Shown in pieces: positions 34,133 through 42,277 of a DNA stretch of 64,000 bases. The position numbers were made by a program, and so were the translations under genes. The notes under the pieces were generated by a model that saw only the letters and a list, made by a program, of their open reading frames with translations, did no database searches and had not been told where the DNA came from. Source of the stretch: Nocardioides sp. SLBN-35 (GTDB lineage Bacteria; Actinomycetota; Actinomycetes; Propionibacteriales; Nocardioidaceae); contig NZ_VFNU01000001.1 of the NCBI RefSeq assembly GCF_006715725.1, positions 1,488,001-1,552,000 of the forward strand, in the 5' to 3' direction. Each line of letters begins with the position of its first letter. Within the stretch, counting starts at the first letter, position 1.

Positions 34133-34732
34133 TCAGGCCAACCGGCGCGCGAGCTCCAGGTGTCCGGCCGCCTCGAGCTGCTCGCCGAGCACGAGCATCC
34201 GCCGGACGTCGGCGTCGGGTACGTCGTGCAGCGTGGCGCGGCCCGCCGCGACGACGCGGGCGAAGGCGGCGGCCCGGAGCAGCACGTCGGCGAACTCGCC
34301 AGCGGCGATCCCGCGGAGCACCTCGTCGACCATGGCCCGCAGCTCGTCGGGCCCGGGCGGGTCGGCGACCCCGGCGACGACGCGGGCGAACTCGGCGCGG
34401 CTGCGGCCGGCCTCGAACTGCCGGGCGACCCCGGCCGGGTCGGCGTACACCCACGCGCGGAGCAGGTAGAGCCGCCACAGGCAGCCGGCCAGGGAGTCGG
34501 CGGCGGCGTGGGACCAGACCTCGGCGATCGCCTCGATGCCCTCGGTGTCGGCGAGGTGGACCAGTCGTTCGGCGACCCCGGCGTCGTCGCTGGTGCGAGC
34601 GCCGCGGATCAGGAGCACCGCGGCTCTCTCGGCGGCCTCGGCGAGCAGCGCGGGATCGGCGGCGCCGACGTACTCGTCGAAGAAGGCGGCCTCCCGCGGT
34701 GCGGGGCGGTGGTGACGCCGGTGCTCGGACAC
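34133..34732 (-). CDS. Hypothetical helical protein
   Basis: 199 residues, mostly predicted alpha-helical and rich in Ala, Arg and Glu, with no signal peptide or membrane helix and no motif I recognise. Start: the GTG at 34732 is 6 nt after TAGAGT, fitting the leaderless pattern of neighbouring genes. It is divergent from the solute-binding protein gene; the two -10 boxes are about 40 bp apart. A longer frame on the plus strand overlaps this region but lacks a credible start or protein character. Function unknown. Confidence 0.6.
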   Translation of the reverse strand: MSEHRRHHRPAPREAAFFDEYVGAADPALLAEAAERAAVLLIRGARTSDDAGVAERLVHLADTEGIEAIAEVWSHAAADSLAGCLWRLYLLRAWVYADPAGVARQFEAGRSRAEFARVVAGVADPPGPDELRAMVDEVLRGIAAGEFADVLLRAAAFARVVAAGRATLHDVPDADVRRMLVLGEQLEAAGHLELARRLA

Positions 34733-34738
34733 CCACTC

Positions 34739-34744
34739 ACTCTA
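34739..34744 (-). promoter_or_regulatory. -10 box of a leaderless promoter for the hypothetical gene
   Basis: TAGAGT on the minus strand, 6 nt before the GTG at 34732. Confidence 0.55.
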
Positions 34745-34780
34745 GAACCACGCGCCGCAGGGAGCCCTGTGACCGGCCGG

Positions 34781-34786
34781 TAGGGT
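34781..34786 (+). promoter_or_regulatory. -10 box of a leaderless promoter for the solute-binding protein gene
   Basis: TAGGGT, 7 nt before the GTG at 34794, with no Shine-Dalgarno. Confidence 0.6.
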
Positions 34787-34793
34787 TGCGGCC

Positions 34794-36224
34794 GTGGGTC
34801 GGTTCACGTGGCGGACGGGTGCAGTCGTTGTCGGGGTCGCTCTGGTGGTCCTCGTGGGCATGATCGCCCTCGCGAGCGGCACCGAGCAGAAGCAGCGCCC
34901 GCACCGGCCGCAGCCGACGGCGCAGACGATGACCGAGCTGCAGCTCGCGGTGTGGGGCACTGCGCCCGAGATCGCGGCGTACCAGACGGTCGTCGACGAC
35001 TACAACGCCAGCAGCAAGGACACCAACGTCTCCATCGTGTCCTGGCCCGACGCCGACGCGATGCTCGACGCGATCCGCAGCGGCGGCGCCAAGCCCGACC
35101 TCTACCTGCTCCCGCGCGGCGACCTGGCGCAGACGGTCGCCGAGAAGCGGAACGTGCCGCTGCTCGACCTGGTCAACGAGCGCGAGATCCCGATCGGCGA
35201 CGACTGGGCCCGCGACGCGGTGTCGGCGTTCTCGGTCGACGACGACCTGCAGTGCATGCCGTACGCCGCCTCGCCGATGGTCATCTACTACAACACCGAC
35301 CTCGTCGACTTCGCGGCGATGGAGGCCGAGGGCCTGCCGGTACCGCGTGAGGGCCACACCAGCTGGAACTTCGCGGAGTTCCGCGCGGCCGCCGAGTTCG
35401 GCAGCCGGCCGCGACGCAACACCCGCGGCATCTACATCGAGCCCACCCTGCGCGGCCTGGCGCCGTTCATCTACTCCGGCGGCGGCGAGCTCTTCGACGA
35501 CGACAACGACCCGACCGCGCTCGCGCTCGGCGACGACGGCTCGACCGACGCGCTGCGTCGTACCCTGGAGCTGCTGCGCGACCCCCGGCTCACCCTGAGT
35601 GCCAAGCAGCTCGGGCAGCGCTCGGCCGTCGACTGGTTCAAGCGCGGCAAGCTCGCCATGATCGCCGGCTTCCGCGGGCTGACCCCCGAGCTGCGCGGCG
35701 TCGAGGGCCTCAACTTCGACGTGATCCCGATGCCCTCGCTCGGGTCGGCCAAGACCATCGCCGACCTCAACGGCATCTGCCTGGCGCCTGCCCGGCCCGC
35801 GCGCAACGAGGCCGCGGCCAACGTGCTCAGCTACCTGGTCAGCGACGAGGCCCTGGCCCGGGTGGCCGAGACCGGCTACGTCCAGCCCGCGAAGCTCACC
35901 GTGGCCTTCTCCGCCGACTTCCTCCAGCCGGGCCAGGCGCCCGAGCACGCCTCGATCTTCAACTCGGTGATGCGCACGATCGTGCTGCCGCCGCTGATGA
36001 CCCAGGGCCGCGAGCTGCGCCAGCTGGTCGATCCCGACATCGAGACGCTGTTGACCACGCCGGACATCGCCGACCTCCAGGAGTCGCTGAAGGCGATCGA
36101 CGAGAAGTCGCGCAGCCTGCTCGACCCGGACTACGTGGAGCCGTCGGAGACGCCGTCGGGCTCCCCGTCGGGCTCGCCCTCGGGGGAGGCGTCGGAGACG
36201 CCGTCCGGCTCCGCGACGCCCTGA
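34794..36224 (+). CDS. Orphan extracellular solute-binding protein (sugar ABC type)
   Basis: 476 residues. An N-terminal membrane helix (about 9-27) is followed by a family 1 solute-binding fold (ELQLAVWGTAPEIAAYQTVV; PYAASPMVIYYNTDL; the hinge-region WFKRGKLAMIAGFRG). There is no lipobox cysteine, so it is anchored by an uncleaved helix or released, unlike usual Gram-positive binding lipoproteins. The C-terminus is a Pro/Ser/Gly/Glu tail. No ABC permease or ATPase gene is near, so it either shares a distant transporter or serves as a sensor. Its last 94 bp overlap the 3' end of the RNase D gene on the other strand. Confidence 0.85.
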   Translation: MGRFTWRTGAVVVGVALVVLVGMIALASGTEQKQRPHRPQPTAQTMTELQLAVWGTAPEIAAYQTVVDDYNASSKDTNVSIVSWPDADAMLDAIRSGGAKPDLYLLPRGDLAQTVAEKRNVPLLDLVNEREIPIGDDWARDAVSAFSVDDDLQCMPYAASPMVIYYNTDLVDFAAMEAEGLPVPREGHTSWNFAEFRAAAEFGSRPRRNTRGIYIEPTLRGLAPFIYSGGGELFDDDNDPTALALGDDGSTDALRRTLELLRDPRLTLSAKQLGQRSAVDWFKRGKLAMIAGFRGLTPELRGVEGLNFDVIPMPSLGSAKTIADLNGICLAPARPARNEAAANVLSYLVSDEALARVAETGYVQPAKLTVAFSADFLQPGQAPEHASIFNSVMRTIVLPPLMTQGRELRQLVDPDIETLLTTPDIADLQESLKAIDEKSRSLLDPDYVEPSETPSGSPSGSPSGEASETPSGSATP

Positions 36225-37501
36225 CGCTTCTTCTTCGGCCGGCTCGCGGGCGTCGCCTCGGCGTCGAGGACCGCGCGGCTGAGCGCGGGAGCGGTGAGCC
36301 CGATCTGCCAGCTGCGCGCGCCGAGCGCCCGGAGCTGGTCGATGACCGCCTCGAGCAGGTCGACGGGGTCACGGGTGCCCGGCGGCGTCCACATCACCCG
36401 GCGCAGGGTGTCGGGCGTGAGCAGGTTCTCGAGCGGGATGGAGTGCTCCTCGGCCAGCGCCGAGACCGCCGCGCGGGCGAGCTCGAGCCGGCGGGCGGCG
36501 ACCGGGTCCTTGTCGGCCCAGGTGCGCGGCGCCGGGGGACCGTCGCCGTGGGTGACCCGCGTGGGCAGGTCGTTCTCCGGCAGGTCGGCGGCCGACTGCA
36601 GCGCGGCGAGCCACTCCTTGGCGTGGCGGGCGGCGCCGCGGCCGTGGAAGCCCGAGGTGCCGAGCAGCGCGCCGCGGGTGGTCGGCATCGCGGTCGCGGC
36701 GGCGACGATGGCGGTGTCGGGGATCAACCGGCCCGGGGTCACGTCGCGCTCGCGGGCGATCGCGTCGCGGGCCTCCCACAGCGCCCGCACGGCGCCGAGG
36801 GTACGACGGCCGCGCACCTTGTGGAGGCCGGAGGTACGACGCCACGCGTCGACCCGCACCGCCGGCTCGAACCCACGCACGTGCTCGAACTCCTGCCGGG
36901 CCCAGTCGGCCTTCCCGGCCTCCTCGAGCTGGGCGGCCAGCAGGTCGCGCAGCTCGACGAGCACCTCGACGTCGAGGGCGGCGTACTCCAGCCACGGCTC
37001 GGGCAGCGGCCGCGTCGACCAGTCGACGGCGGAGTGCTCCTTGCGCAGGTGTCGTCCGAGGAGGGTCTCGACCAGGGTGGCGAGCCCGACCCGGGGGTAG
37101 TTGAGGAGCCGGCCGGCGAGCTCGGTGTCGAAGAGGGCGACCGGGCGCAGCCCGACCTCGGCCAGGCAGGGCAGGTCCTGGGTGGCGGCGTGCAGGATCC
37201 ACTCCGCGTCGCCGATCGCGTCGGCGAGGGGTGTCAGGTCGCCGAACGGGATCGGGTCGATCAGGCCGATGCCGGCCCCGGCGCGCTTGACCTGGATCAG
37301 GTACGCACGGTTGGAGTAGCGGTAGCCGGACGCCCGCTCGGCATCGATCGCCACCGGCCCGCTGCCCGCGGCGAGCAGGCCGCAGTAGGCGGCGAGCGCC
37401 TCCGGCGTGTCGATCACCGGCGGCAGGCCGTCGGCGAGGGTCAGCAGCTCGACCGGCTGCTGGTCCTCCTCGGGCGTCTCGTCAGGTGCCTGGTCGGCCA
37501 T
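36131..37501 (-). CDS. rnd: Ribonuclease D-like 3'-5' exonuclease with HRDC domain
   Basis: 456 residues. The DEDD exonuclease domain occupies about 40-215: Exo I with AIDAERASGYRY, Exo II with LHAATQDLPCLAE and FDTELAGRLL, Exo III with YAALDVEVLVEL. An HRDC domain lies near 215-300, then a C-terminal domain found in actinobacterial RNase D. The extreme C-terminus is a Glu/Pro/Asp/Gly repeat. It is expected to trim 3' ends of stable RNA. Its ATG overlaps the stop of the DUF3000 gene, a pairing also known from Mycobacterium (Rv2680-Rv2681). Confidence 0.9.
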   Translation of the reverse strand: MADQAPDETPEEDQQPVELLTLADGLPPVIDTPEALAAYCGLLAAGSGPVAIDAERASGYRYSNRAYLIQVKRAGAGIGLIDPIPFGDLTPLADAIGDAEWILHAATQDLPCLAEVGLRPVALFDTELAGRLLNYPRVGLATLVETLLGRHLRKEHSAVDWSTRPLPEPWLEYAALDVEVLVELRDLLAAQLEEAGKADWARQEFEHVRGFEPAVRVDAWRRTSGLHKVRGRRTLGAVRALWEARDAIARERDVTPGRLIPDTAIVAAATAMPTTRGALLGTSGFHGRGAARHAKEWLAALQSAADLPENDLPTRVTHGDGPPAPRTWADKDPVAARRLELARAAVSALAEEHSIPLENLLTPDTLRRVMWTPPGTRDPVDLLEAVIDQLRALGARSWQIGLTAPALSRAVLDAEATPASRPKKKRQGVAEPDGVSDASPEGEPDGEPDGVSDGST

Positions 37502-38109
37502 CAGCCGCCCCGCTGGCCGCGCCGCGACGGCATGACCGCGATCCCGTCGGGCACCGGCTCCAGCCCGCCGGCGGTGCACATGAGCTCGCCCCACGCCTCG
37601 GCGTGGGTGGCGATGTCGCCGGGATCGACGGGCGTCCACGACGCCCGGATCTCCAGCTGGGCGCTGCCCGGCTCGTCGGCCATCGAGCCGTAGGACTCGG
37701 TGACCACCTTGGTCACGGTCCCGGACACCGCGACGTGCTCGGCGCCGTGGGCCTCGAGCGCGTCGCTCAACCAGGTCCAGCCGACGTCGGTGAGCATCGG
37801 GTCGGTCGCGAGGTCGTGGTCGATCTCGGCCCGGCAGTACGCCACGCAGCGGAAGGTGCCCTGCCACGCCTCGTTGCCGGCGGGGTCGTGGAGCAGGACG
37901 AGCCGCCCGGTGGCGACCTCCTCGTCGTCCACCGTGACGTCGGCCGACAGCGCGGCGGCGTACGGCGCGATCCGCTGCGGCGCCGGCATCTCCTCGCAGA
38001 AGACCTCCGGGCGGAACGTGGCCGCGCGCAGGCCCGCGACGGCAGCGGTGAACTCGGGGGGAGTGCCGGCCGCGCCGGACCCCTGGTTCATCTCCTGGCG
38101 GGCGACCAT
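37501..38109 (-). CDS. DUF3000 family protein
   Basis: 202 residues matching the conserved actinobacterial DUF3000 family that precedes RNase D. Landmarks are FRPEVFCEEMPAPQRIAPYA, ATGRLVLLHDPAGNEAWQGT and FRCVAYCRAEIDH. The function is unknown; constant linkage to RNase D suggests a role in RNA processing. The ATG at 38109 is 6 nt after TAGGGT, so translation is probably leaderless. In M. tuberculosis this gene pair lies close to hemE; here hemE is 9.7 kb away. Confidence 0.88.
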   Translation of the reverse strand: MVARQEMNQGSGAAGTPPEFTAAVAGLRAATFRPEVFCEEMPAPQRIAPYAAALSADVTVDDEEVATGRLVLLHDPAGNEAWQGTFRCVAYCRAEIDHDLATDPMLTDVGWTWLSDALEAHGAEHVAVSGTVTKVVTESYGSMADEPGSAQLEIRASWTPVDPGDIATHAEAWGELMCTAGGLEPVPDGIAVMPSRRGQRGG

Positions 38110-38115
38110 GGGGCC

Positions 38116-38121
38116 ACCCTA
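38116..38121 (-). promoter_or_regulatory. -10 box of a leaderless promoter for the DUF3000-rnd operon
   Basis: TAGGGT on the minus strand, 6 nt before the ATG at 38109. Confidence 0.6.
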
Positions 38122-38176
38122 GGACCCCCGGGCCGGATCGGCGTGCGTCCCACGCCGGGACGGTCCGCGCCCGTCT

Positions 38177-38218
38177 CCAGCGGGACGCCAGTGCGGCTCC
38201 AGCGCGCCCGCCGACGAT
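38177..38218 (+). promoter_or_regulatory. SARP-type promoter: three direct repeats plus -10 box
   Basis: CCAGCG at 38177, CCAGTG at 38188 and CCAGCG at 38199 are spaced exactly 11 bp apart. The last repeat ends 8 bp before GACGAT (38213-38218). SARP regulators are known to bind direct repeats with 11-bp period whose last copy lies 8 bp before the -10 box. The same layout is found at 39614 and, on the minus strand, at 47651. The SARP-receiver protein encoded at 43632 is the obvious candidate activator. Confidence 0.75.
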
Positions 38219-38252
38219 CGGCGTGACATCCCGCGTCGTCCGAAGGAGAACC

Positions 38253-39485
38253 ATGTCCCGCCTGCTCGCCCTTGCTCTGCTGGCCGGGGGCGCTCTCGTC
38301 GCCGCTCCGGTCGCGGCGCCCACGCCCGCTGCTGCCGCCGCTCCGGGCGGCACACTCGTCTACATCAAGGACCACAACGTGTGGATCGCCGCCGGCGACG
38401 GATCCGGCCAGCGTGCGCTGACCCGGGACGGGACCGCGACGCTCCCCTACGGCTCGCCGACCCAGTCCGACGGGGGCGTCGTGGTGGCCACCCAGGGGCC
38501 CCTTCTGGTCCGGATGGACCAGCAGGGCAGGGTTCTCAACAAGATGGATCCGCCGTCCCTGCCGACGTCGGTCGGCTCGAACGTCGACGGCAACATCACC
38601 AGCGCCGCGATCTCACCTGACGGTCAGCGCATCGCCTACAGCATCACGAACTACGTGAGCCCGTTCGGCTACCGCTCCGCCACCGGCTACACGGCCGCCG
38701 ACCACCTCACGGATCCGGCGGCGCTGGGCACCACCTTCTTCTGGGACCCGTCGTGGATCGGCAACGGCCGCACCCTGCAGTCCGGCGGCTACCACTCGCA
38801 GACCCAGCTGCACGACCTGGGCCAGGAGTCGCAGTACTGGTTCGACGACGAGGACGTGTACGGCGAGGGATCGACCGACCTCGGGAACGCCGAGCTGAGC
38901 CCGGACGGCAGGCTGCTGGCCGCCGTACGCGGGTTCGACGACAACCGTTGGATCATCTGGTACGACGTGAGCGGCAATGCGGTCTCCGGACCGCCGCCCG
39001 CCGTTCCCTCGCCGCTGTGCCAGATCGGCCCGACCGTCATCGACCATCCGACCTGGGCGCCCGACAGCGACGCGCTGGCGTGGCAGGAGGGCGACGGCGT
39101 CTGGACCCGCTCCGGTGCCCACGACTGCGGCGTGCCCTCGACGCTGCTGCTGCCCGGCGGGTCCGAGCCGGACTGGTCGCCGGCGCCGCTGAGCGCTCCG
39201 GCACAGGACGGCCAGCAGAACGGGAACGGGACCGGGACCGGAGAGCCGCGGATCAAGGGCAAGGCGCGGGTCGGCAAGGTGCTGCGCGCCGACGTCAGCG
39301 GGCTGGCAGCGACAGGCAAGGTCACCGTCACCTGGCTGCGTGACGGCAAGAAGGTCGGCAAGGGTCGCAAGCACAAGGTCGTCGCCGCAGACCGCGGGCA
39401 CCGGCTGCGGATCAGGGTCGTCGTCAAGGCGCCGGGCAAGCCGGCCGTGAAGGTCACGAGCAAGTCGGTCCGGGTGCGCCGATGA
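38253..39485 (+). CDS. Secreted beta-propeller protein with C-terminal Ig-like domain (copy 1)
   Basis: 410 residues; AAGGAG precedes the ATG. Sec signal peptide (MSRLLALALLAGGALVAAPV, cleaved near AAA). The body (about 30-310) consists of TolB/PD40-like propeller repeats such as LVYIKDHNVWIAAGDG, AAISPDGQRIAYS, AELSPDGRLLAAVRG and HPTWAPDSDALAWQEGDGVW. The last 80 residues form an Ig-like domain (IKGKARVGKVLRADVSG, then VTWLRDGKKVGKG). It is paralogous to the genes at 41006 and 42274. It should be exported and bind a ligand or the wall. Its promoter carries SARP-type repeats. Confidence 0.85.
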   Translation: MSRLLALALLAGGALVAAPVAAPTPAAAAAPGGTLVYIKDHNVWIAAGDGSGQRALTRDGTATLPYGSPTQSDGGVVVATQGPLLVRMDQQGRVLNKMDPPSLPTSVGSNVDGNITSAAISPDGQRIAYSITNYVSPFGYRSATGYTAADHLTDPAALGTTFFWDPSWIGNGRTLQSGGYHSQTQLHDLGQESQYWFDDEDVYGEGSTDLGNAELSPDGRLLAAVRGFDDNRWIIWYDVSGNAVSGPPPAVPSPLCQIGPTVIDHPTWAPDSDALAWQEGDGVWTRSGAHDCGVPSTLLLPGGSEPDWSPAPLSAPAQDGQQNGNGTGTGEPRIKGKARVGKVLRADVSGLAATGKVTVTWLRDGKKVGKGRKHKVVAADRGHRLRIRVVVKAPGKPAVKVTSKSVRVRR

Positions 39486-39684
39486 GCATCGGCAGGACCC
39501 TCCGAGTCCTCTGACACCAGCGAGCTCGGGGACGACCTCGCTGTTCTTCGAGACCTCGCGGATCAGCGCGCACGTCGAGCTCGCCTGCCAGCCCCAGCCA
39601 GTTCCAGCCAGTTCCAGCCAGTCCCCAGCGGCGCTCCAGTGCGCCCGCGGAGTCTGGCCACCTCACTCGATGCGAAGGAATCCC
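39486..39684. other. Intergenic region holding the FAD oxidoreductase promoter
   Basis: No gene is visible. The stretch 39588-39641 is dominated by CCAG repeats, including two tandem GTTCCAGCCA copies at 39601-39620, which pass into the regular 11-bp repeat of the SARP-type promoter. No hairpin terminator was noticed after the preceding gene. Confidence 0.5.
39614..39655 (+). promoter_or_regulatory. SARP-type promoter of the FAD oxidoreductase-propeller operon
   Basis: CCAGCC at 39614, CCAGCG at 39625 and CCAGTG at 39636, again 11 bp apart, ending 8 bp before GAGTCT (39650-39655). The 8-bp gap, CGCCCGCG, differs at only one base from that of the promoter at 38177 (CGCCCGCC), and the spacer before the last repeat is GCGCT, as at 47671. 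Confidence 0.75.
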
Positions 39685-40965
39685 ATGTCTGAAGCCCTCC
39701 CCGTGTTCAACCTCGCCCACGCCCACGCCCCGCGTGAGGTGGTCGAGCCCCGCACCGCCGAGGAGGTGGCCGGCATCGTCCGCGCTGCCGCCGCTCAGGG
39801 TGAGCGGGTCCACCCCGTCGGCACCGGCCACGGCTGGACCCACGCCATCGAGGGCGGTGTCGCACTACTGACACGTCGCCTGGACGCAGTGGTCGTCGAC
39901 CCCGGGCTGCAGGCCGCGCGCATCGGCGCCGGCGCCACCTGGGCCGACGTCCTGGCTGCCGCGGCCCCGCACGGGCTGGCGCCGCTGGCCGGCTCCGCGC
40001 CCGGCGTCGGCGCGGTCGGCTACCTGCTCGGCGGCGGGCTCAGCCCGCTCGGCCGAAGCTACGGGTGGGCGAGCGACTTCGTGCGCTCCGCCGAGATCGT
40101 GACGGGCGCAGGCGAGCTCCTCACCGTCTCCGCGACGAGTCATCCTGACCTGTTCGCCGCGCTGCTCGGCGGAAAGCACCTGCCGGGGGTGGTCACCTCG
40201 GTCGAGCTCGGCCTGGTCGAGCTGACCACGGTGTACGGCGGCGGCCTGTTCTTCGACGCCGCCGATGCCGAGCGGGTGCTGACCGAGTGGGCCGTGTGGT
40301 CGGCGCTCGCGCCGGACCAGGTGAACACCTCGGTGGCCGTGCTGCGCCTGCCGGACCTCGACGCCGTCCCCGCGCCGCTGCGAGGCCGGTTCGTCGTACA
40401 CCTGCGCGTCGCGGTCGTGGCCGACGCGGAGGAGGGTGCCGCCCTGGTCGAGCCGCTGCGCAAGCTGGCCGACCCGATCGTCGACACCGTCGCCGAGCTG
40501 CCGGTGACCGCGCTCGGCGCCATCCACACCGACCCTGACCAGCCGATGCCCGTGCTGGAAGCGGGAGCCCTGCTGCGCGACTTCGACCCGGCGGCGGCGG
40601 GAGCGCTCCTCGCGGCGGCCGGGCCGGGGACCGACGTCCCGTTGGCCGTGGTCGAGGTACGACGCCTCGGCGGCCGCCTGGCCCAGGCGCCGCAGCGGCC
40701 GGACTCGGTCGTGGGCCGCGACGCGGCGTACGGGCTCTTCGTGGTCAGCGCGCCCGTGCCCGAGCTGTTCGCCGGGCCGGTGCCGGCCGCCGTCGGCGGG
40801 CTCGCCAAGGCGATGGCGCCGTGGGCGAGTGGCGGCTTCCAGCCCAACTTCGTCGGCTCCTTGAACCAGCCGGGCGCGCTCGAGACGGCATGGCCTGCCG
40901 AGATGCGCGAGCGGCTGGAGCGCGTTCGGGAGCACCACGACCCGGCCGGCGTCATCGGCCACTGA
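39685..40965 (+). CDS. FAD-dependent oxidoreductase (PCMH/VAO type)
   Basis: 426 residues; GAAGGAA precedes the ATG at 39685. The FAD-binding PCMH domain (about 15-190) has VHPVGTGHGWTHA, where the His contacts FAD, and the signature GVGAVGYLLGGGLSPLGRSYGWASDFV. A substrate domain follows, and the C-terminus ends near the usual berberine-bridge region. There is no signal peptide, so the enzyme is cytoplasmic. It oxidises an alcohol or similar group with O2 or another acceptor; the substrate is unknown. It is followed after 40 bp by two propeller genes, so it is probably co-transcribed with them under the SARP-type promoter. Confidence 0.85.
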   Translation: MSEALPVFNLAHAHAPREVVEPRTAEEVAGIVRAAAAQGERVHPVGTGHGWTHAIEGGVALLTRRLDAVVVDPGLQAARIGAGATWADVLAAAAPHGLAPLAGSAPGVGAVGYLLGGGLSPLGRSYGWASDFVRSAEIVTGAGELLTVSATSHPDLFAALLGGKHLPGVVTSVELGLVELTTVYGGGLFFDAADAERVLTEWAVWSALAPDQVNTSVAVLRLPDLDAVPAPLRGRFVVHLRVAVVADAEEGAALVEPLRKLADPIVDTVAELPVTALGAIHTDPDQPMPVLEAGALLRDFDPAAAGALLAAAGPGTDVPLAVVEVRRLGGRLAQAPQRPDSVVGRDAAYGLFVVSAPVPELFAGPVPAAVGGLAKAMAPWASGGFQPNFVGSLNQPGALETAWPAEMRERLERVREHHDPAGVIGH

Positions 40966-41005
40966 CCGACAGAACCTGACCGACCCCGACAGCCAAGGAG
41001 AACCC

Positions 41006-42277
41006 ATGTCCCTCGTCACCACCGCGCGCCGGGCGCTGGCCGGCACCGCCGTCGCCGGCGTGCTCGCCGGCCTGGCCAGCATCGTCCCGCTTCCGGAGGC
41101 GAGTGCCGTCTCGGCTCCCGGCGCCATCGTCTACATCAAGGACCACAACGTCTGGCTCGCCGACGGCGCGGGCGGCCAGGCCCGGCAGGTCACCACCGGC
41201 GGCACGCCCGGCGACCCGTGGCAGTCACCGACCCAGTCCGACGCGGGGGTCGTGGTCGCGCACCACAGCGGGCTGATCTACCGGATGAACCAGCGCGGCG
41301 AGGTCTTCAACGTCATCGACCCGCCGGACCTGGTCGACGTGGAGAACAACGTCCTGCAGGGACGCGACCTGACCGAGACCGCGATCTCGCCCGACGGGAC
41401 CAAGATCGCCTACACCTACGCCAAGGTCTGGTACGGCATCAAGCACTGGGCCACGGGCTACACCGCCGCCGGCTACGCGAGCGATCCGGCGTACTGGGGG
41501 GTCTCCTTCCAGGACAAGCCCTCCTGGGTCACCAACAACCGGGTCATCCTCAGCGTGTGGAACCGGCTCGACAACCACCTCTACGACCTGGGCCAGCGCG
41601 ACATCCGGTGGTTCGACGAGCGCGTCTACCGCGCCGACGCCAAGGAGCTCAGCGACTTCGAGGTCTCGCGCAACGGCGCTTGGACCGTGGCGACCCGCGG
41701 CGACGTGGGAGACGAGAGCATCGTCGTGCTGCGCAACCACGGAGACGTGCTGACCTCGCCCGACCCGGCCAATCCGACCTTGGTCTGCGAGCCGGTGGGA
41801 GACGGCGCGCTGCACGAGCCGACGATCGCCCCCGACTCCGCAAGCGTGGCGTGGGCCGAGCCGGACGGCATCTGGCGGATGAGCATCCAGGACTGTGTCG
41901 ACGACAACCCCGTCTTCGACCTCATCATCCCCGGCGGATCGGACCCGACCTGGTCCGCCGCCACCGTCGGTGTCACTCCGGACGTGCCGCAGGGCGGACA
42001 GAACGGCGCCTTCACCGCCACCACCGCGCCCAAGGTCAAGGGCCAGGCGAAGGTCGGCAAGGTGCTCAAGGCCAAGGCCGGCGCATGGTCGCCGGCGCCC
42101 ACCGCGGTCTCCTACCAGTGGCTGCGCAACGGCAAGCCGATCAAGAAGGCCAAGAAGGCCTCCTACCGCGTGACGCGCAAGGACCGCGGCAAGCGGATCT
42201 CCGTGCGGCTGACGATCAGCAGGCCCGGCCTGGCCAGCACGACCTGGACCAGCGCACCCAAGAAGGTGAAGCGATGA
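41006..42277 (+). CDS. Secreted beta-propeller protein with C-terminal Ig-like domain (copy 2)
   Basis: 423 residues; AAGGAGAA lies before the ATG. A signal peptide (about 1-34, ending near EASA-VSA) is followed by propeller repeats closely matching copy 1 (IVYIKDHNVWLADGAG; SPTQSDAGVVVAHHSGL; AISPDGTKIAYTY). The last 80 residues form the Ig-like domain common in actinobacterial surface proteins (VKGQAKVGKVLKAKAGAW, YQWLRNGKPIKKAKKASY). The domain is Lys/Arg rich, which may favour binding to acidic wall polymers. It overlaps the third paralogue by 4 nt. Confidence 0.85.
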   Translation: MSLVTTARRALAGTAVAGVLAGLASIVPLPEASAVSAPGAIVYIKDHNVWLADGAGGQARQVTTGGTPGDPWQSPTQSDAGVVVAHHSGLIYRMNQRGEVFNVIDPPDLVDVENNVLQGRDLTETAISPDGTKIAYTYAKVWYGIKHWATGYTAAGYASDPAYWGVSFQDKPSWVTNNRVILSVWNRLDNHLYDLGQRDIRWFDERVYRADAKELSDFEVSRNGAWTVATRGDVGDESIVVLRNHGDVLTSPDPANPTLVCEPVGDGALHEPTIAPDSASVAWAEPDGIWRMSIQDCVDDNPVFDLIIPGGSDPTWSAATVGVTPDVPQGGQNGAFTATTAPKVKGQAKVGKVLKAKAGAWSPAPTAVSYQWLRNGKPIKKAKKASYRVTRKDRGKRISVRLTISRPGLASTTWTSAPKKVKR

